Assembly (NCBI GenBank): GCA_002423465.1
Contig: DIWG01000051.1
Location: 1-14,244, forward strand
DNA: 14,244 nucleotides
Direction: 5' to 3'
Origin: Syntrophaceae bacterium UBA6112
GTDB taxonomy: Bacteria > Desulfobacterota > Syntrophia > Syntrophales > UBA5619
The position numbers and the translations under genes are program-made. Below, piece after piece: positions 1 through 6,994 of this stretch (within the stretch, counting starts at the first letter, position 1; the number at the start of each line of letters is the position of its first letter). The notes below the pieces were generated by a model. It had not been told where the DNA came from and searched no databases. It was given only the letters and a program-made list of their open reading frames with translations.

Positions 1-1
1 C

Positions 2-835
2 CTTTCAGTGACCGAAGAAGGAAAAACGGCATCGGCAGGCGGGGCGCAGGACGGCGAGAATAAGCCCGTCAAACCTTTGCATATCCTGCTTGCGGAAGAT
101 AACGCGGTAAATCAGAAAGTGGCGATCAGGCTGCTGGGGAAACGCGGGCATGTTGTAGACGTTGTGAGTGATGGCAAAGAGGCGCTGGCGGCCCTGGAAA
201 AAAAGCGGTTCGACCTGGTTCTCATGGACATCCAGATGCCGGAAATTGATGGTCTGGAAGCCACCAGGCTGATCCGGAACGGAGATAATCCGGGGATTGA
301 TCGGAAGATACCCATTATAGCGTTGACGGCCCATGCCATGAAAGGAGACCGGGCGCGTTGCCTGTCTGCCGGCATGACTGGCTATGTAGCAAAGCCGCTT
401 GTTGCTCGTGAGCTTTTTGCCGCCATAGACAACTGTGCGGCGTGGGGCCGGGAGCCGGTGAACTCAATCATGCCGATGACAGATGACGAGACTATTGTCA
501 ATCTGCCTGAACTTATGGATCGACTTGATGGTGATGTGGAACTGATACGGGAAATATGGCAGGCATTCATCGAAGATGCTCCTCGCCAGTTAAAAGCTCT
601 CAAAAGCGCTTTTGAGAGGGAAGATGCATCTTTGCTGGAACACCAGGCGCATTCCCTGAAAGGCGCGGCCGGAAATGTCGGTGCGGAGCGGCTGAAAGAG
701 GAGGCCGCCAAGTTGGAAAAGGCGGCCCGAGTGAGCTTTGAAAACGCTGAAGAGCTGTATGACGGTTTGGATTTTGAGATGGGAAGGGCTATCAGCGCCC
801 TAACAGTTCTGACTTCCCAGGAGAGAAATACTTAA
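2..835 (+). CDS. C-terminal part of a hybrid histidine kinase: receiver (REC) plus Hpt domain (5' partial)
   Basis: The frame is open from base 2 and has a GTG at 8, but no convincing ribosome site precedes that GTG. The first 20 or so residues look like a flexible linker, so I read this as the tail of a hybrid kinase that starts upstream of the window. Counting from the GTG codon, a receiver domain spans about residues 24-143: acidic pair E30/D31, phospho-acceptor D74 in LVLMDIQMP, switch T107 in ALTAHAM, and K129 in AKP. An Hpt domain follows at about 163-265, with phospho-histidine H215 in AHSLKGAAGNVGA. REC-Hpt tails are typical of ArcB/BarA-like multistep phosphorelay kinases, where the Hpt passes phosphate to a separate regulator. 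A stand-alone REC-Hpt protein starting at the GTG is the alternative. The stop TAA overlaps an ATG (TAATG) that opens only a five-codon frame. Confidence 0.93.
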   Translation, partial: LSVTEEGKTASAGGAQDGENKPVKPLHILLAEDNAVNQKVAIRLLGKRGHVVDVVSDGKEALAALEKKRFDLVLMDIQMPEIDGLEATRLIRNGDNPGIDRKIPIIALTAHAMKGDRARCLSAGMTGYVAKPLVARELFAAIDNCAAWGREPVNSIMPMTDDETIVNLPELMDRLDGDVELIREIWQAFIEDAPRQLKALKSAFEREDASLLEHQAHSLKGAAGNVGAERLKEEAAKLEKAARVSFENAEELYDGLDFEMGRAISALTVLTSQERNT

Positions 836-853
836 TGGAACGGGGGAAATAGA

Positions 854-976
854 ATGGGGTGTTTGATCGTGAAAGATGGCGACTCCCATGCCGAGTTGAT
901 CAGTCGCTCCTTTGAGTCGTCGTCGAAAGAGCATCGCTTGTATAGTAATGAGTACCACAAATTATTTCGCTCGTAA
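854..976 (+). pseudogene. Relic of a receiver-domain gene (first ~30 codons)
   Basis: A 40-codon frame runs from ATG 854 to TAA 974-976, with a G-rich possible ribosome site at 842-847. Residues 3-31 align without gaps to the start of the first receiver of the hybrid kinase at 4366. By my count 17 of 29 positions are identical, including the blocks SHAEL and RSFES, and the DNA is visibly similar over about 872-940. After about codon 31 the similarity stops, and the frame closes long before the phospho-acceptor aspartate. The acidic pocket is also altered (KDG where the intact copy has EDD). It therefore cannot be a working receiver. I read it as the 5' stub of a duplicated REC-PAS-type kinase whose body was lost or replaced by the PocR kinase now downstream. 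It might still yield a short peptide. Confidence 0.6.
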
Positions 977-994
977 TCGGGCAGCGGAAAAATC

Positions 995-1000
995 GGAGAG
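995..1000 (+). promoter_or_regulatory. Ribosome binding site deciding the TTG start at 1007
   Basis: GGAGAG lies six bases before a TTG codon. The nearby ATG at 1002 is in another frame and meets a stop after two codons. The first residues after TTG already lead into the PocR domain, so TTG 1007 is the best start. Confidence 0.6.
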
Positions 1001-1006
1001 AATGCG

Positions 1007-3736
1007 TTGATAAACTACAGCCTTGAAGAACTTATAGATGTGAGAAAGTTTCAGGAGATGCTTGACAGTCTGAACGAGGTGTTTTCGTTGACCACCGCGC
1101 TCTTAGACAAGGAAAGTAAAGTCCTGATCGCTTCGGGTTGGCAGGATGTCTGTACAAAATATCATCGTGTCAATCCTGTCATCAAAGAAAAATGCTGGGA
1201 AAGCGATGGGTATATATTCAAGTGTCTCAACGAGGGCAATTCCACTGTTACGTATAAATGCCCCATGGGACTTGTTGACAGCGCGACGCCCGTGGTCATC
1301 GACGGAAAACATGTGGGAAATTTCTTTATTGGCCAGTTTTTTCTGGAAGAGCCGGATTTGGATTGTTTCAGGAATCAGGCGGAAGAGTATGGTTTTGATA
1401 AAGAGGATTATCTGAGTGCGGTGGCCAAAGTTCCGATTTTCACGCCGGATCAGTTGTCGCGTAATCTGGCGTTTGTTCGCAACTTGACTGAATTCATCGC
1501 CGAAGCCGGTTTGGAAAGGCTGAAAATAATTGAGAGCGAGCATCGTTTTCAGGCGATCTTCGACTCGGTTAATGACGCAATCTTTCTCCTTGATGCGGAA
1601 ACCGGGGAAATTGTCGGTGTGAACGCGGCAATGACGGATATGTTCGGTTTCACCCGAGATGAAGCTCGTCAGATATCAGTCGGAACGATCAGTTCCGGAG
1701 TTGCCCCCTTTACGGATGAGGAGGCTTTGGGACACCTGCGCGGAACTGTCGAGGGAGATCAGCAGATTTTTGAATGGCATGCGCGGAGAAAAGATGGCGT
1801 ACTCTTCTGGAGTGAGATGAGCATGCGGAAGGCGCATATAGCCAGCCGTGAGCTCGTCGTGGCCACGGTCCGCGACATCTCCGAACGCAAGCGGGTGGAG
1901 GAAGAGCTGCGCACCAGCGAATACCGCTGGAAGTTCGCGCTCGAAGGATCCGGTCAAGGGGTATGGGACTGGAACCTTCTGTCCGGTGAAGTCCAATATT
2001 CCAAACTCTACCGGGAAATGTTGGGATATTCCGAAGCAGAATTTCCAAATCGGCTGGAGGAATGGGAAAAGCGCGTCCACCCGAAGGATAAAGCCTCTGC
2101 ACTGGAAGAACATCGTCTGCATTTTGAGAACGAAACGCCTGCGTATGTCACCGAACACCGCCTGCGATGCAAAGATGGGACCTGGAAATGGGTTCTTTCC
2201 CGCGGGATGGTGTTCAGCCGTGATGCTGAAGGCAAACCGTTGCGCATGATAGGCACTCATACGGACATCACCGAGCGCAAGAGCGCCGAAGAGACCATCC
2301 GGCGTCTGAATGCCGACCTCAGCGCAACACTCCAGGCGATCCCTGACCCATTGTATGAAGTGGATCGAAACGGTACCTATCTTAACGTCTGGGCGCAGAA
2401 TCCCGACCTCCTTGCCCAAAAAAATGAATTGCTACTCGGCCGCACCGTCGCTGAGGTGCTTGCGCCTGATGCCGCGGAAATCGCTCTGTCGGTGATCCGT
2501 GAGGCGGATGCAAAAGGATACTCCTATGGCAAGGTCATCAGCATCGACTTTCCCGACGGCACACGATGGTTCGAACAATCAGTTTCGAAGAAAGCCGGTA
2601 CCGATGGGCCAGACGCGAGCTTCATTGTTCTGGCCCGCGACATCACCGAGCGCAGACGGATGGAAGATGCACTTGCGGCCCGCGAGCAGGAGTTCAGGGC
2701 CATGATCGAAAATGCCCCGGACCCTATTTTCCGCTATGACCGGGAGTGCAACCGGATTTACGTCAATCCTGCAACTGAGCAGTTATCTGGAATGCCGGCA
2801 AGTTCGATGCTGGGAAGCACGCCAGGGGACGTCAAGCTTTTGCCTGACAGCGAAGCAGCTAAAATAATACGCTGTATCAGGCAGGTACTGGAAACCGGCC
2901 TGACCACCGAAAATGAGGTGGAGTTCGTAGCGGAAAACGGTGCCAAACGTTATTTCCTCAACCGCTTCGCCCCGGAGTGTGGAAAGGATGGAAACGCAGC
3001 GAGCGTGCTGTTGATTTCTCGCGACATCACCGCCCTCAAGCAGATCGAAAAAGAACTGCAAGACAAAAATAGCGAACTGGAGCGCTTCGCCTACACTGTT
3101 TCTCACGATCTGAAGAGTCCGCTCATTACCATCAAGAGCTTTTCCGGTTCCATAAAAAGCGACCTGGCTTCCGGAAGGTACGATCGGATCGAAAAGGACC
3201 TGAACCGTATCAGCGTCGCCGCCGACAAGATGGCGGACCTGCTGGATGATCTTCTGAAGCTTTCACGCGTCGGACATGTCATCAACACCCCTGAACCGGT
3301 CGATATGGCAAAACTTGTTCATGACGTTCTGAAAAATATGGCCGGGACCTTTAAGGAAAACCACGTACAGGTTTCCGTGCAGCCCGGCCTGCCGACGGTT
3401 TCGTGCGACCGGCGGCGCATAATGGAGGTCGTGCAGAACCTGCTTGAGAATGCGGTCAAATACCGGGGTAATCAGCTGGTGCCGTGCATCCTGGTTGGCT
3501 TGCGGGAGGAGGCCGGCCGGCAGGTGTTCTTTGTGCAGGACAACGGGCCGGGAATCGATCCGAAATTTCATGAGAACATCTTTGGTCTGTTCAACCGGCT
3601 GAACACCCAGGTACCCGGCACCGGCATCGGCCTGGCGCTGGTCAAGCGGATCATCGAGGTGCATGGCGGCAGCATCTGGGTCGAATCGGATGGGCTTGGC
3701 ACGGGGAGTACCTTCTGCTTTACGGTGAGAGGGTAG
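1007..3736 (+). CDS. Cytoplasmic sensor histidine kinase, PocR-PAS-PAS-PAS-PAS-HisKA-HATPase
   Basis: This 909-residue protein has no membrane segment. Domains in order: PocR sensory domain about 5-172, PAS1 178-296, PAS2 (PAS_3 fold) 304-426, PAS3 434-552, PAS4 559-680, a short coiled linker, HisKA 690-757 and HATPase 800-909. Each of the first three PAS domains ends in a DI(S/T)ERK/R motif and the fourth in DITALKQ. The kinase core is complete: H700 in SHDLKSP, N-box N815, G1 box DNGPGI at 845-850 and G2 box GTGIGL at 871-876. There is no receiver on the protein. PocR is named from the propanediol-utilisation regulator and was proposed to bind small hydrocarbon-derived ligands. Here it carries Cys49, Cys63 and Cys85, positions shared with the PocR kinase at 6995. 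The SHDLKSP core class is the one usually paired with Rcp1-type single receivers, and one is encoded 50 bases downstream. The first ~850 bases look more AT-rich than the rest, which suggests a mosaic gene. Confidence 0.96.
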   Translation: MINYSLEELIDVRKFQEMLDSLNEVFSLTTALLDKESKVLIASGWQDVCTKYHRVNPVIKEKCWESDGYIFKCLNEGNSTVTYKCPMGLVDSATPVVIDGKHVGNFFIGQFFLEEPDLDCFRNQAEEYGFDKEDYLSAVAKVPIFTPDQLSRNLAFVRNLTEFIAEAGLERLKIIESEHRFQAIFDSVNDAIFLLDAETGEIVGVNAAMTDMFGFTRDEARQISVGTISSGVAPFTDEEALGHLRGTVEGDQQIFEWHARRKDGVLFWSEMSMRKAHIASRELVVATVRDISERKRVEEELRTSEYRWKFALEGSGQGVWDWNLLSGEVQYSKLYREMLGYSEAEFPNRLEEWEKRVHPKDKASALEEHRLHFENETPAYVTEHRLRCKDGTWKWVLSRGMVFSRDAEGKPLRMIGTHTDITERKSAEETIRRLNADLSATLQAIPDPLYEVDRNGTYLNVWAQNPDLLAQKNELLLGRTVAEVLAPDAAEIALSVIREADAKGYSYGKVISIDFPDGTRWFEQSVSKKAGTDGPDASFIVLARDITERRRMEDALAAREQEFRAMIENAPDPIFRYDRECNRIYVNPATEQLSGMPASSMLGSTPGDVKLLPDSEAAKIIRCIRQVLETGLTTENEVEFVAENGAKRYFLNRFAPECGKDGNAASVLLISRDITALKQIEKELQDKNSELERFAYTVSHDLKSPLITIKSFSGSIKSDLASGRYDRIEKDLNRISVAADKMADLLDDLLKLSRVGHVINTPEPVDMAKLVHDVLKNMAGTFKENHVQVSVQPGLPTVSCDRRRIMEVVQNLLENAVKYRGNQLVPCILVGLREEAGRQVFFVQDNGPGIDPKFHENIFGLFNRLNTQVPGTGIGLALVKRIIEVHGGSIWVESDGLGTGSTFCFTVRG

Positions 3737-3752
3737 TGCCGTCTTGACGGCA
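3737..3752 (+). other. Stem-loop directly after the kinase stop codon
   Basis: TGCCGTCTTGACGGCA is a perfect inverted repeat, with a six-base stem closing a CTTG loop (or seven bases with a two-base loop). It begins at the base after the TAG stop. Only a broken T run (TTCT) follows, so it is at best a weak terminator. It could trim or stabilise the kinase message and set different expression for the regulator gene 34 bases further on. Confidence 0.5.
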
Positions 3753-3786
3753 TTCTGGAAGTACACATTTACAAGAAAGGAAGTAC

Positions 3787-4224
3787 ATGCTGACCGATGA
3801 ACCATTGACAATTCTTCTGGTGGAGGACAATCACGATCATGCAGAGTTGGTGCTGCGCACAATGGCGGATTTTTCCGTGGCGAACACAATCGTTCATCTG
3901 GAGGATGGTGAGGCCGCGCTGGACTACCTGCATGGCCGGGGGACATATGCCGAGGTGGGCCACCACCTGCCGCATCTGATGCTGCTGGACTTGCGGTTGC
4001 CCAAAGTGAGCGGGTTGGAGGTGCTTAAACAGATCAAGCAGGACAGAAAGCTGCGGGCATTGCCGGTAGTGGTTCTGACCACCTCGGATGCCGAACGCGA
4101 CATGGCAAAGGCATACGAATACCATGCCAACAGTTACCTGACCAAGCCGGTTGATTTTTGCGAGTTCAGCCGGATGTTGAAGGATCTGGGGTTTTATTGG
4201 CTGGCCTGGAACAGACAGCTGTAA
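3787..4224 (+). CDS. Single-domain response regulator, Rcp1-like
   Basis: The 145-residue protein is one receiver domain with no output domain. Key residues are E13/D14, phospho-acceptor D68 in LLDLRLPKVSG, T98/T99 in VLTTSD and K120 in LTKPVD. The stretch LLDLRLPKVSGLEVLKQIK and the loop after the third strand are typical of the Rcp1 family. Such proteins act as phosphate acceptors or shuttles for phytochrome-class kinases. Its most likely partner is the PocR-PAS kinase 50 bases upstream, which has the matching SHDLKSP core and lacks its own receiver (inference from family and neighbourhood). AAGGAAG at 3777-3783 supplies the ribosome site for ATG 3787. The ten bases GTACATGCTG around the start recur exactly at the start of the second PocR kinase (6991-7000). 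Confidence 0.95.
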   Translation: MLTDEPLTILLVEDNHDHAELVLRTMADFSVANTIVHLEDGEAALDYLHGRGTYAEVGHHLPHLMLLDLRLPKVSGLEVLKQIKQDRKLRALPVVVLTTSDAERDMAKAYEYHANSYLTKPVDFCEFSRMLKDLGFYWLAWNRQL

Positions 4225-4245
4225 TGAAGGGTCAAAATGAAGGGT
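4223..4245 (+). repeat. 10-base direct repeat spanning a stop codon and an alternative start
   Basis: AATGAAGGGT occurs at 4223-4232 and again at 4236-4245. The first copy contains the end of the response-regulator stop codon and supplies GAAGGG (4226-4231), five bases before the ATG at 4237 in the second copy. The duplication has thus made a start site that resembles a real one. Confidence 0.7.
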
Positions 4246-4365
4246 GCTTCTACCCAACCTGAAGGCAGTGCCGACAAAGTCAAATCGGGCGGCCACAAGG
4301 TTTCGCCTCCACGAAAATCATATGCAATCAAGATTGCCATCACGAATATACACAAGGAAACGCCC
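4237..4365 (+). other. Spacer or 43-codon N-terminal extension upstream of the hybrid kinase
   Basis: This stretch is open and in frame with the hybrid kinase, and its ATG at 4237 has a plausible ribosome site. The encoded 43 residues are basic and rich in Gly, Ser, Pro and Lys, match no domain I know, and precede a receiver that would normally begin near the N terminus. A short inverted repeat GGGT-GCTTCT-ACCC sits at 4242-4255. I favour an untranslated spacer, possibly derived from an inserted repeat, but translation cannot be excluded. Confidence 0.4.
4354..4360 (+). promoter_or_regulatory. Ribosome binding site for the preferred start at 4366
   Basis: AAGGAAA lies five bases before ATG 4366. 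The protein then begins MLTDNS, parallel to MLTDEP at the start of the response regulator at 3787, and the first receiver strand follows within ten residues. This supports 4366 over 4237. Confidence 0.6.
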
Positions 4366-6684
4366 ATGCTGACAGACAATTCCGCTGCAATGCTTATACT
4401 GGTCGTGGAAGACGATGACTCTCACGCCGAGTTGGTCAGGCGATCCTTCGAGTCGTTGCCGGAAGAGTATCGCCTGCACGTGGCGGGATGCCTGCACGAT
4501 GCCCGCCAGGTCATGGAGATTGATACCCCTTGTCTTGTCTTGACCGACTTTCGCCTGCCTGACGGGGATGGTTGCGATTTGGTGAAAATGGTGAGCGGGG
4601 CCTGTCCGGTGGTGATGATGACGTCCCAAGGAAACGAACAACTGGCCGTGGACGCCATGAAGGCCGGCATTATGGATTATGTGGTCAAGTCTGAGGCGGC
4701 TTTTTCCGCAGTGCCTCACATCGCAAAAAGAGCCATACGCGAATGGTCCTGTATCCAGGCGCGCCAGCAGGCCGAAAACAGGCTGAACGAACAGGTGCAT
4801 TTCCTTCACCAGTTGCTCGATGCCCTTCCCACTCCAGTCTATTATAAGGACACTGACGGATTGTATCGCGGCTGCAATTTGGCGTTTGAAAACTTCCTCG
4901 GTTTGCCTAAAGAGAAAATTGTGGGTCGGACCGTCTTTGATGTGGTCCCGAAAGCACTGGCCAACGCCTTTCATGAGGCTGATTCCTCGCTGTTCGCCCT
5001 GCCCGGCTTACAGACCTATGAAGGCGGCGTCATGCATAAGGATGGCACGCAGCATGAGGTCATTTTCAACAAGGCGACCTATATCGGTGCAGATGGTCGC
5101 GTCGCCGGTATCGTCGGCGCCATGCTCGATATCACCGATCGCAAGCGAGCTGAGGAATTGCTGCATAAACGAGAGCAGGAGTTCCGCGCTTTGGCTGAAA
5201 ATGCCCCCGATCTCATTTTCCGTTTTGATCGGGACTGCCGCTGTGTCTATGTAAACCCCGCGGTGGAACGATTGACCGGGAAACAGGCGAGTTGCCTGTT
5301 GGGAAAAACGCCACGTGAGGGAAGTCTGCTCTCCCCATCGGAAAGTGATCAATGGGGCCGGTCCCTGCGGCAGGTTTTGGAAACGGGACTGCCTTTTGAC
5401 TGCGAGGTGGAGTACGTAGCTCCGAATGGACAGCAGATTCATTTTCACAACCGTTCCGGGGCAGTGAGGGGGCGGAACGGCGAAGTGACGGGTGTAATGT
5501 CAATCCTTCGGGACATCACCGAACGACACTTTATGCAAAACGAACTCATCAAGATCCAAAGGCTGGAGTCCCTTGGCGTCTTGGCCGGCGGTATCGCCCA
5601 TGACTTCAATAACATTCTTACCGGGATACTGGGGAATATCTCCTTTGCGCGTATCTTCCTCGACGAATCTCACCGGGTGGCAAAAATACTCCTGGAAGCA
5701 GAGAAGGCGTCCGAGAGGGCCGCTGATCTTGCCAGTCAGCTTCTGACCTTCGCAAAGGGCGGCCGGCCGATAAAAAAAACCGCTTCCGCCGGGAAGATTG
5801 TCTCGGAATCAGCATCGTTCTGCCTGAGTGGCACGAAGGTTTCGAGTGTTATTGATCTCTCTGAAGATCTCTATCCGGTTGAGGTTGATGAAGGCCAGAT
5901 CAACCAGGTCTTCAATAACATTATTATCAATGCCGTACAGGCAATGCCGGATGGAGGCACGATCACCATTACCGCGAAAAATCTCATTGTGGACGACTCG
6001 ACCTCGGCCTCCATCGCTCCCGGGGGGTATGTAAAGATCTCTTTTGCAGATACCGGGTGCGGCATGTCGGACGATATCCGGAACAGGATCTTTGAACCGT
6101 ATTTTACAACCAAGTCTGAAGGCCACGGGCTCGGTCTTGCTTCGGTGTATTCGATTGTCAACAAGCATGGCGGACATATCAGTGTACGATCCATGCCCGG
6201 CAAGGGTACGACCTTTGATGTGTTGCTGCCAGCCGGCGATAAGAAGACTCTTGATCATAAAGAAGATATGATGGTGGTAACGGTTGGGGAGCATGACGGT
6301 TCCTCCCTGCTGGTAATGGACGATGATGAAATAATAAGGAACATGACAGCCGAAATGCTGGGAGCATTAGGGTATCGTGTGCAGACGTGCGCCAACGGGG
6401 AAGAGGCCATTGCCCTTTACCGGGCCGCCCTGGAAGCGGGGACGGCGTTCTCTGCGGTAATCATGGATCTGACCGTACCTGGTGGAATGGGGGGCAAAGA
6501 GGCCGCGCGGTATATCCTGAACATCGACCCGGCTGCCTGCCTGATAGTTTCAAGCGGTTATTCGAATGACCCGGTCCTGGCTGAATATTCCAATTGCGGT
6601 TTCAGTGCCGCTCTTGTCAAACCGTATTCTCTGTCAAAAATGGCCCAAGTATTGAAAGAGTTGCAATTACACTTTCTTGTCTGA
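4366..6684 (+). CDS. Hybrid histidine kinase, REC-PAS-PAS-HisKA-HATPase-REC
   Basis: From ATG 4366 the protein has 772 residues (815 if ATG 4237 is used) and no membrane segment. Order: receiver 1 about 8-127 (D61 in LTDFRLPDG, K108 in VVKSE), PAS1 144-260, PAS2 269-387, HisKA with H412 in GGIAHDFNNILTG, HATPase with N522, G1 DTGCGM at 562-567 and G2 GHGLGL at 586-591, and receiver 2 about 645-765 (D701 in VIMDLTVPG, K752 in LVKPY). The HDFNN core is NtrB-like and differs from the core of the kinase at 1007. The N-terminal receiver is probably an input, phosphorylated by another kinase or an Hpt protein, with PAS domains tuning activity. PAS2 closely resembles PAS4 of the kinase at 1007: over 37 residues starting REQEFRA, 26 are identical by my count. 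Both receivers keep the catalytic residues. Confidence 0.95.
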   Translation: MLTDNSAAMLILVVEDDDSHAELVRRSFESLPEEYRLHVAGCLHDARQVMEIDTPCLVLTDFRLPDGDGCDLVKMVSGACPVVMMTSQGNEQLAVDAMKAGIMDYVVKSEAAFSAVPHIAKRAIREWSCIQARQQAENRLNEQVHFLHQLLDALPTPVYYKDTDGLYRGCNLAFENFLGLPKEKIVGRTVFDVVPKALANAFHEADSSLFALPGLQTYEGGVMHKDGTQHEVIFNKATYIGADGRVAGIVGAMLDITDRKRAEELLHKREQEFRALAENAPDLIFRFDRDCRCVYVNPAVERLTGKQASCLLGKTPREGSLLSPSESDQWGRSLRQVLETGLPFDCEVEYVAPNGQQIHFHNRSGAVRGRNGEVTGVMSILRDITERHFMQNELIKIQRLESLGVLAGGIAHDFNNILTGILGNISFARIFLDESHRVAKILLEAEKASERAADLASQLLTFAKGGRPIKKTASAGKIVSESASFCLSGTKVSSVIDLSEDLYPVEVDEGQINQVFNNIIINAVQAMPDGGTITITAKNLIVDDSTSASIAPGGYVKISFADTGCGMSDDIRNRIFEPYFTTKSEGHGLGLASVYSIVNKHGGHISVRSMPGKGTTFDVLLPAGDKKTLDHKEDMMVVTVGEHDGSSLLVMDDDEIIRNMTAEMLGALGYRVQTCANGEEAIALYRAALEAGTAFSAVIMDLTVPGGMGGKEAARYILNIDPAACLIVSSGYSNDPVLAEYSNCGFSAALVKPYSLSKMAQVLKELQLHFLV

Positions 6685-6994
6685 GTTTCTCTCCCCTTTC
6701 TCTCTCTCTTGCAATCTCAACATGAGACTCCCGTCTTGGTAGTGAGACATATCTTTGCTCCTTTTGTACTCTAACTGGCTGATAAATGGCAAATTATCTC
6801 TGTCGTTCGTCTCTGGCATTATCCTTGAAATACCGTCAAAAGAACCTCTTTTATTGAGTCCGGTCAATCTGCTGAACAATGGGGTTTCAAACGCCCGCAA
6901 CGTTCTCTGTCTCATTATGTCAAATCGAGCCTGGCCGGATAACCGGTTGTCCATGGAAACGGAAAGACTCCGCCGCGGACGATAAGGATAGTAC
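6685..6994. other. 310-base intergenic region without a supported gene
   Basis: Apart from the pyrimidine tract and the ribosome site AAGGA (6984-6988) of the next gene, I find no supported feature. A + frame (6755-6985) begins with TTG and has no ribosome site. A - frame (about 7050 to 6667) runs through the whole gap but overlaps the ends of both neighbours and also lacks a ribosome site. Small inverted repeats are present (TCTCA-ACA-TGAGA at 6715-6727; AACCGGTT near 6938-6945). The region is probably the promoter/leader of the second PocR kinase and could include a decayed gene. Confidence 0.5.
6686..6710 (+). repeat. 25-base homopyrimidine tract just after the hybrid kinase stop
   Basis: Every base from 6686 to 6710 is C or T, partly as a CT repeat, starting two bases after the TGA stop. 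The following stretch is G-poor. C-rich, G-poor, unstructured RNA is what Rho needs to load, so this may promote Rho-dependent termination. No intrinsic terminator is visible here. Confidence 0.5.

Noticed and set aside
941..946. TATAGT as a -10 box for the kinase at 1007
   Set aside because: No -35 box lies at 16-18 bases upstream and it is inside the receiver relic; a six-base match alone is expected by chance.
6814..6828. Sigma-54-like element TGGCATTATCCTTGA upstream of the second PocR kinase
   Set aside because: The -24 half and the spacing fit, but the essential GC of the -12 half is GA here, and the site is far (about 165 bases) from the start codon. Too weak to annotate.
6755..6985. 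76-codon plus-strand frame before the second PocR kinase
   Set aside because: TTG start without a ribosome site, no domain, and a composition unlike the neighbouring genes.
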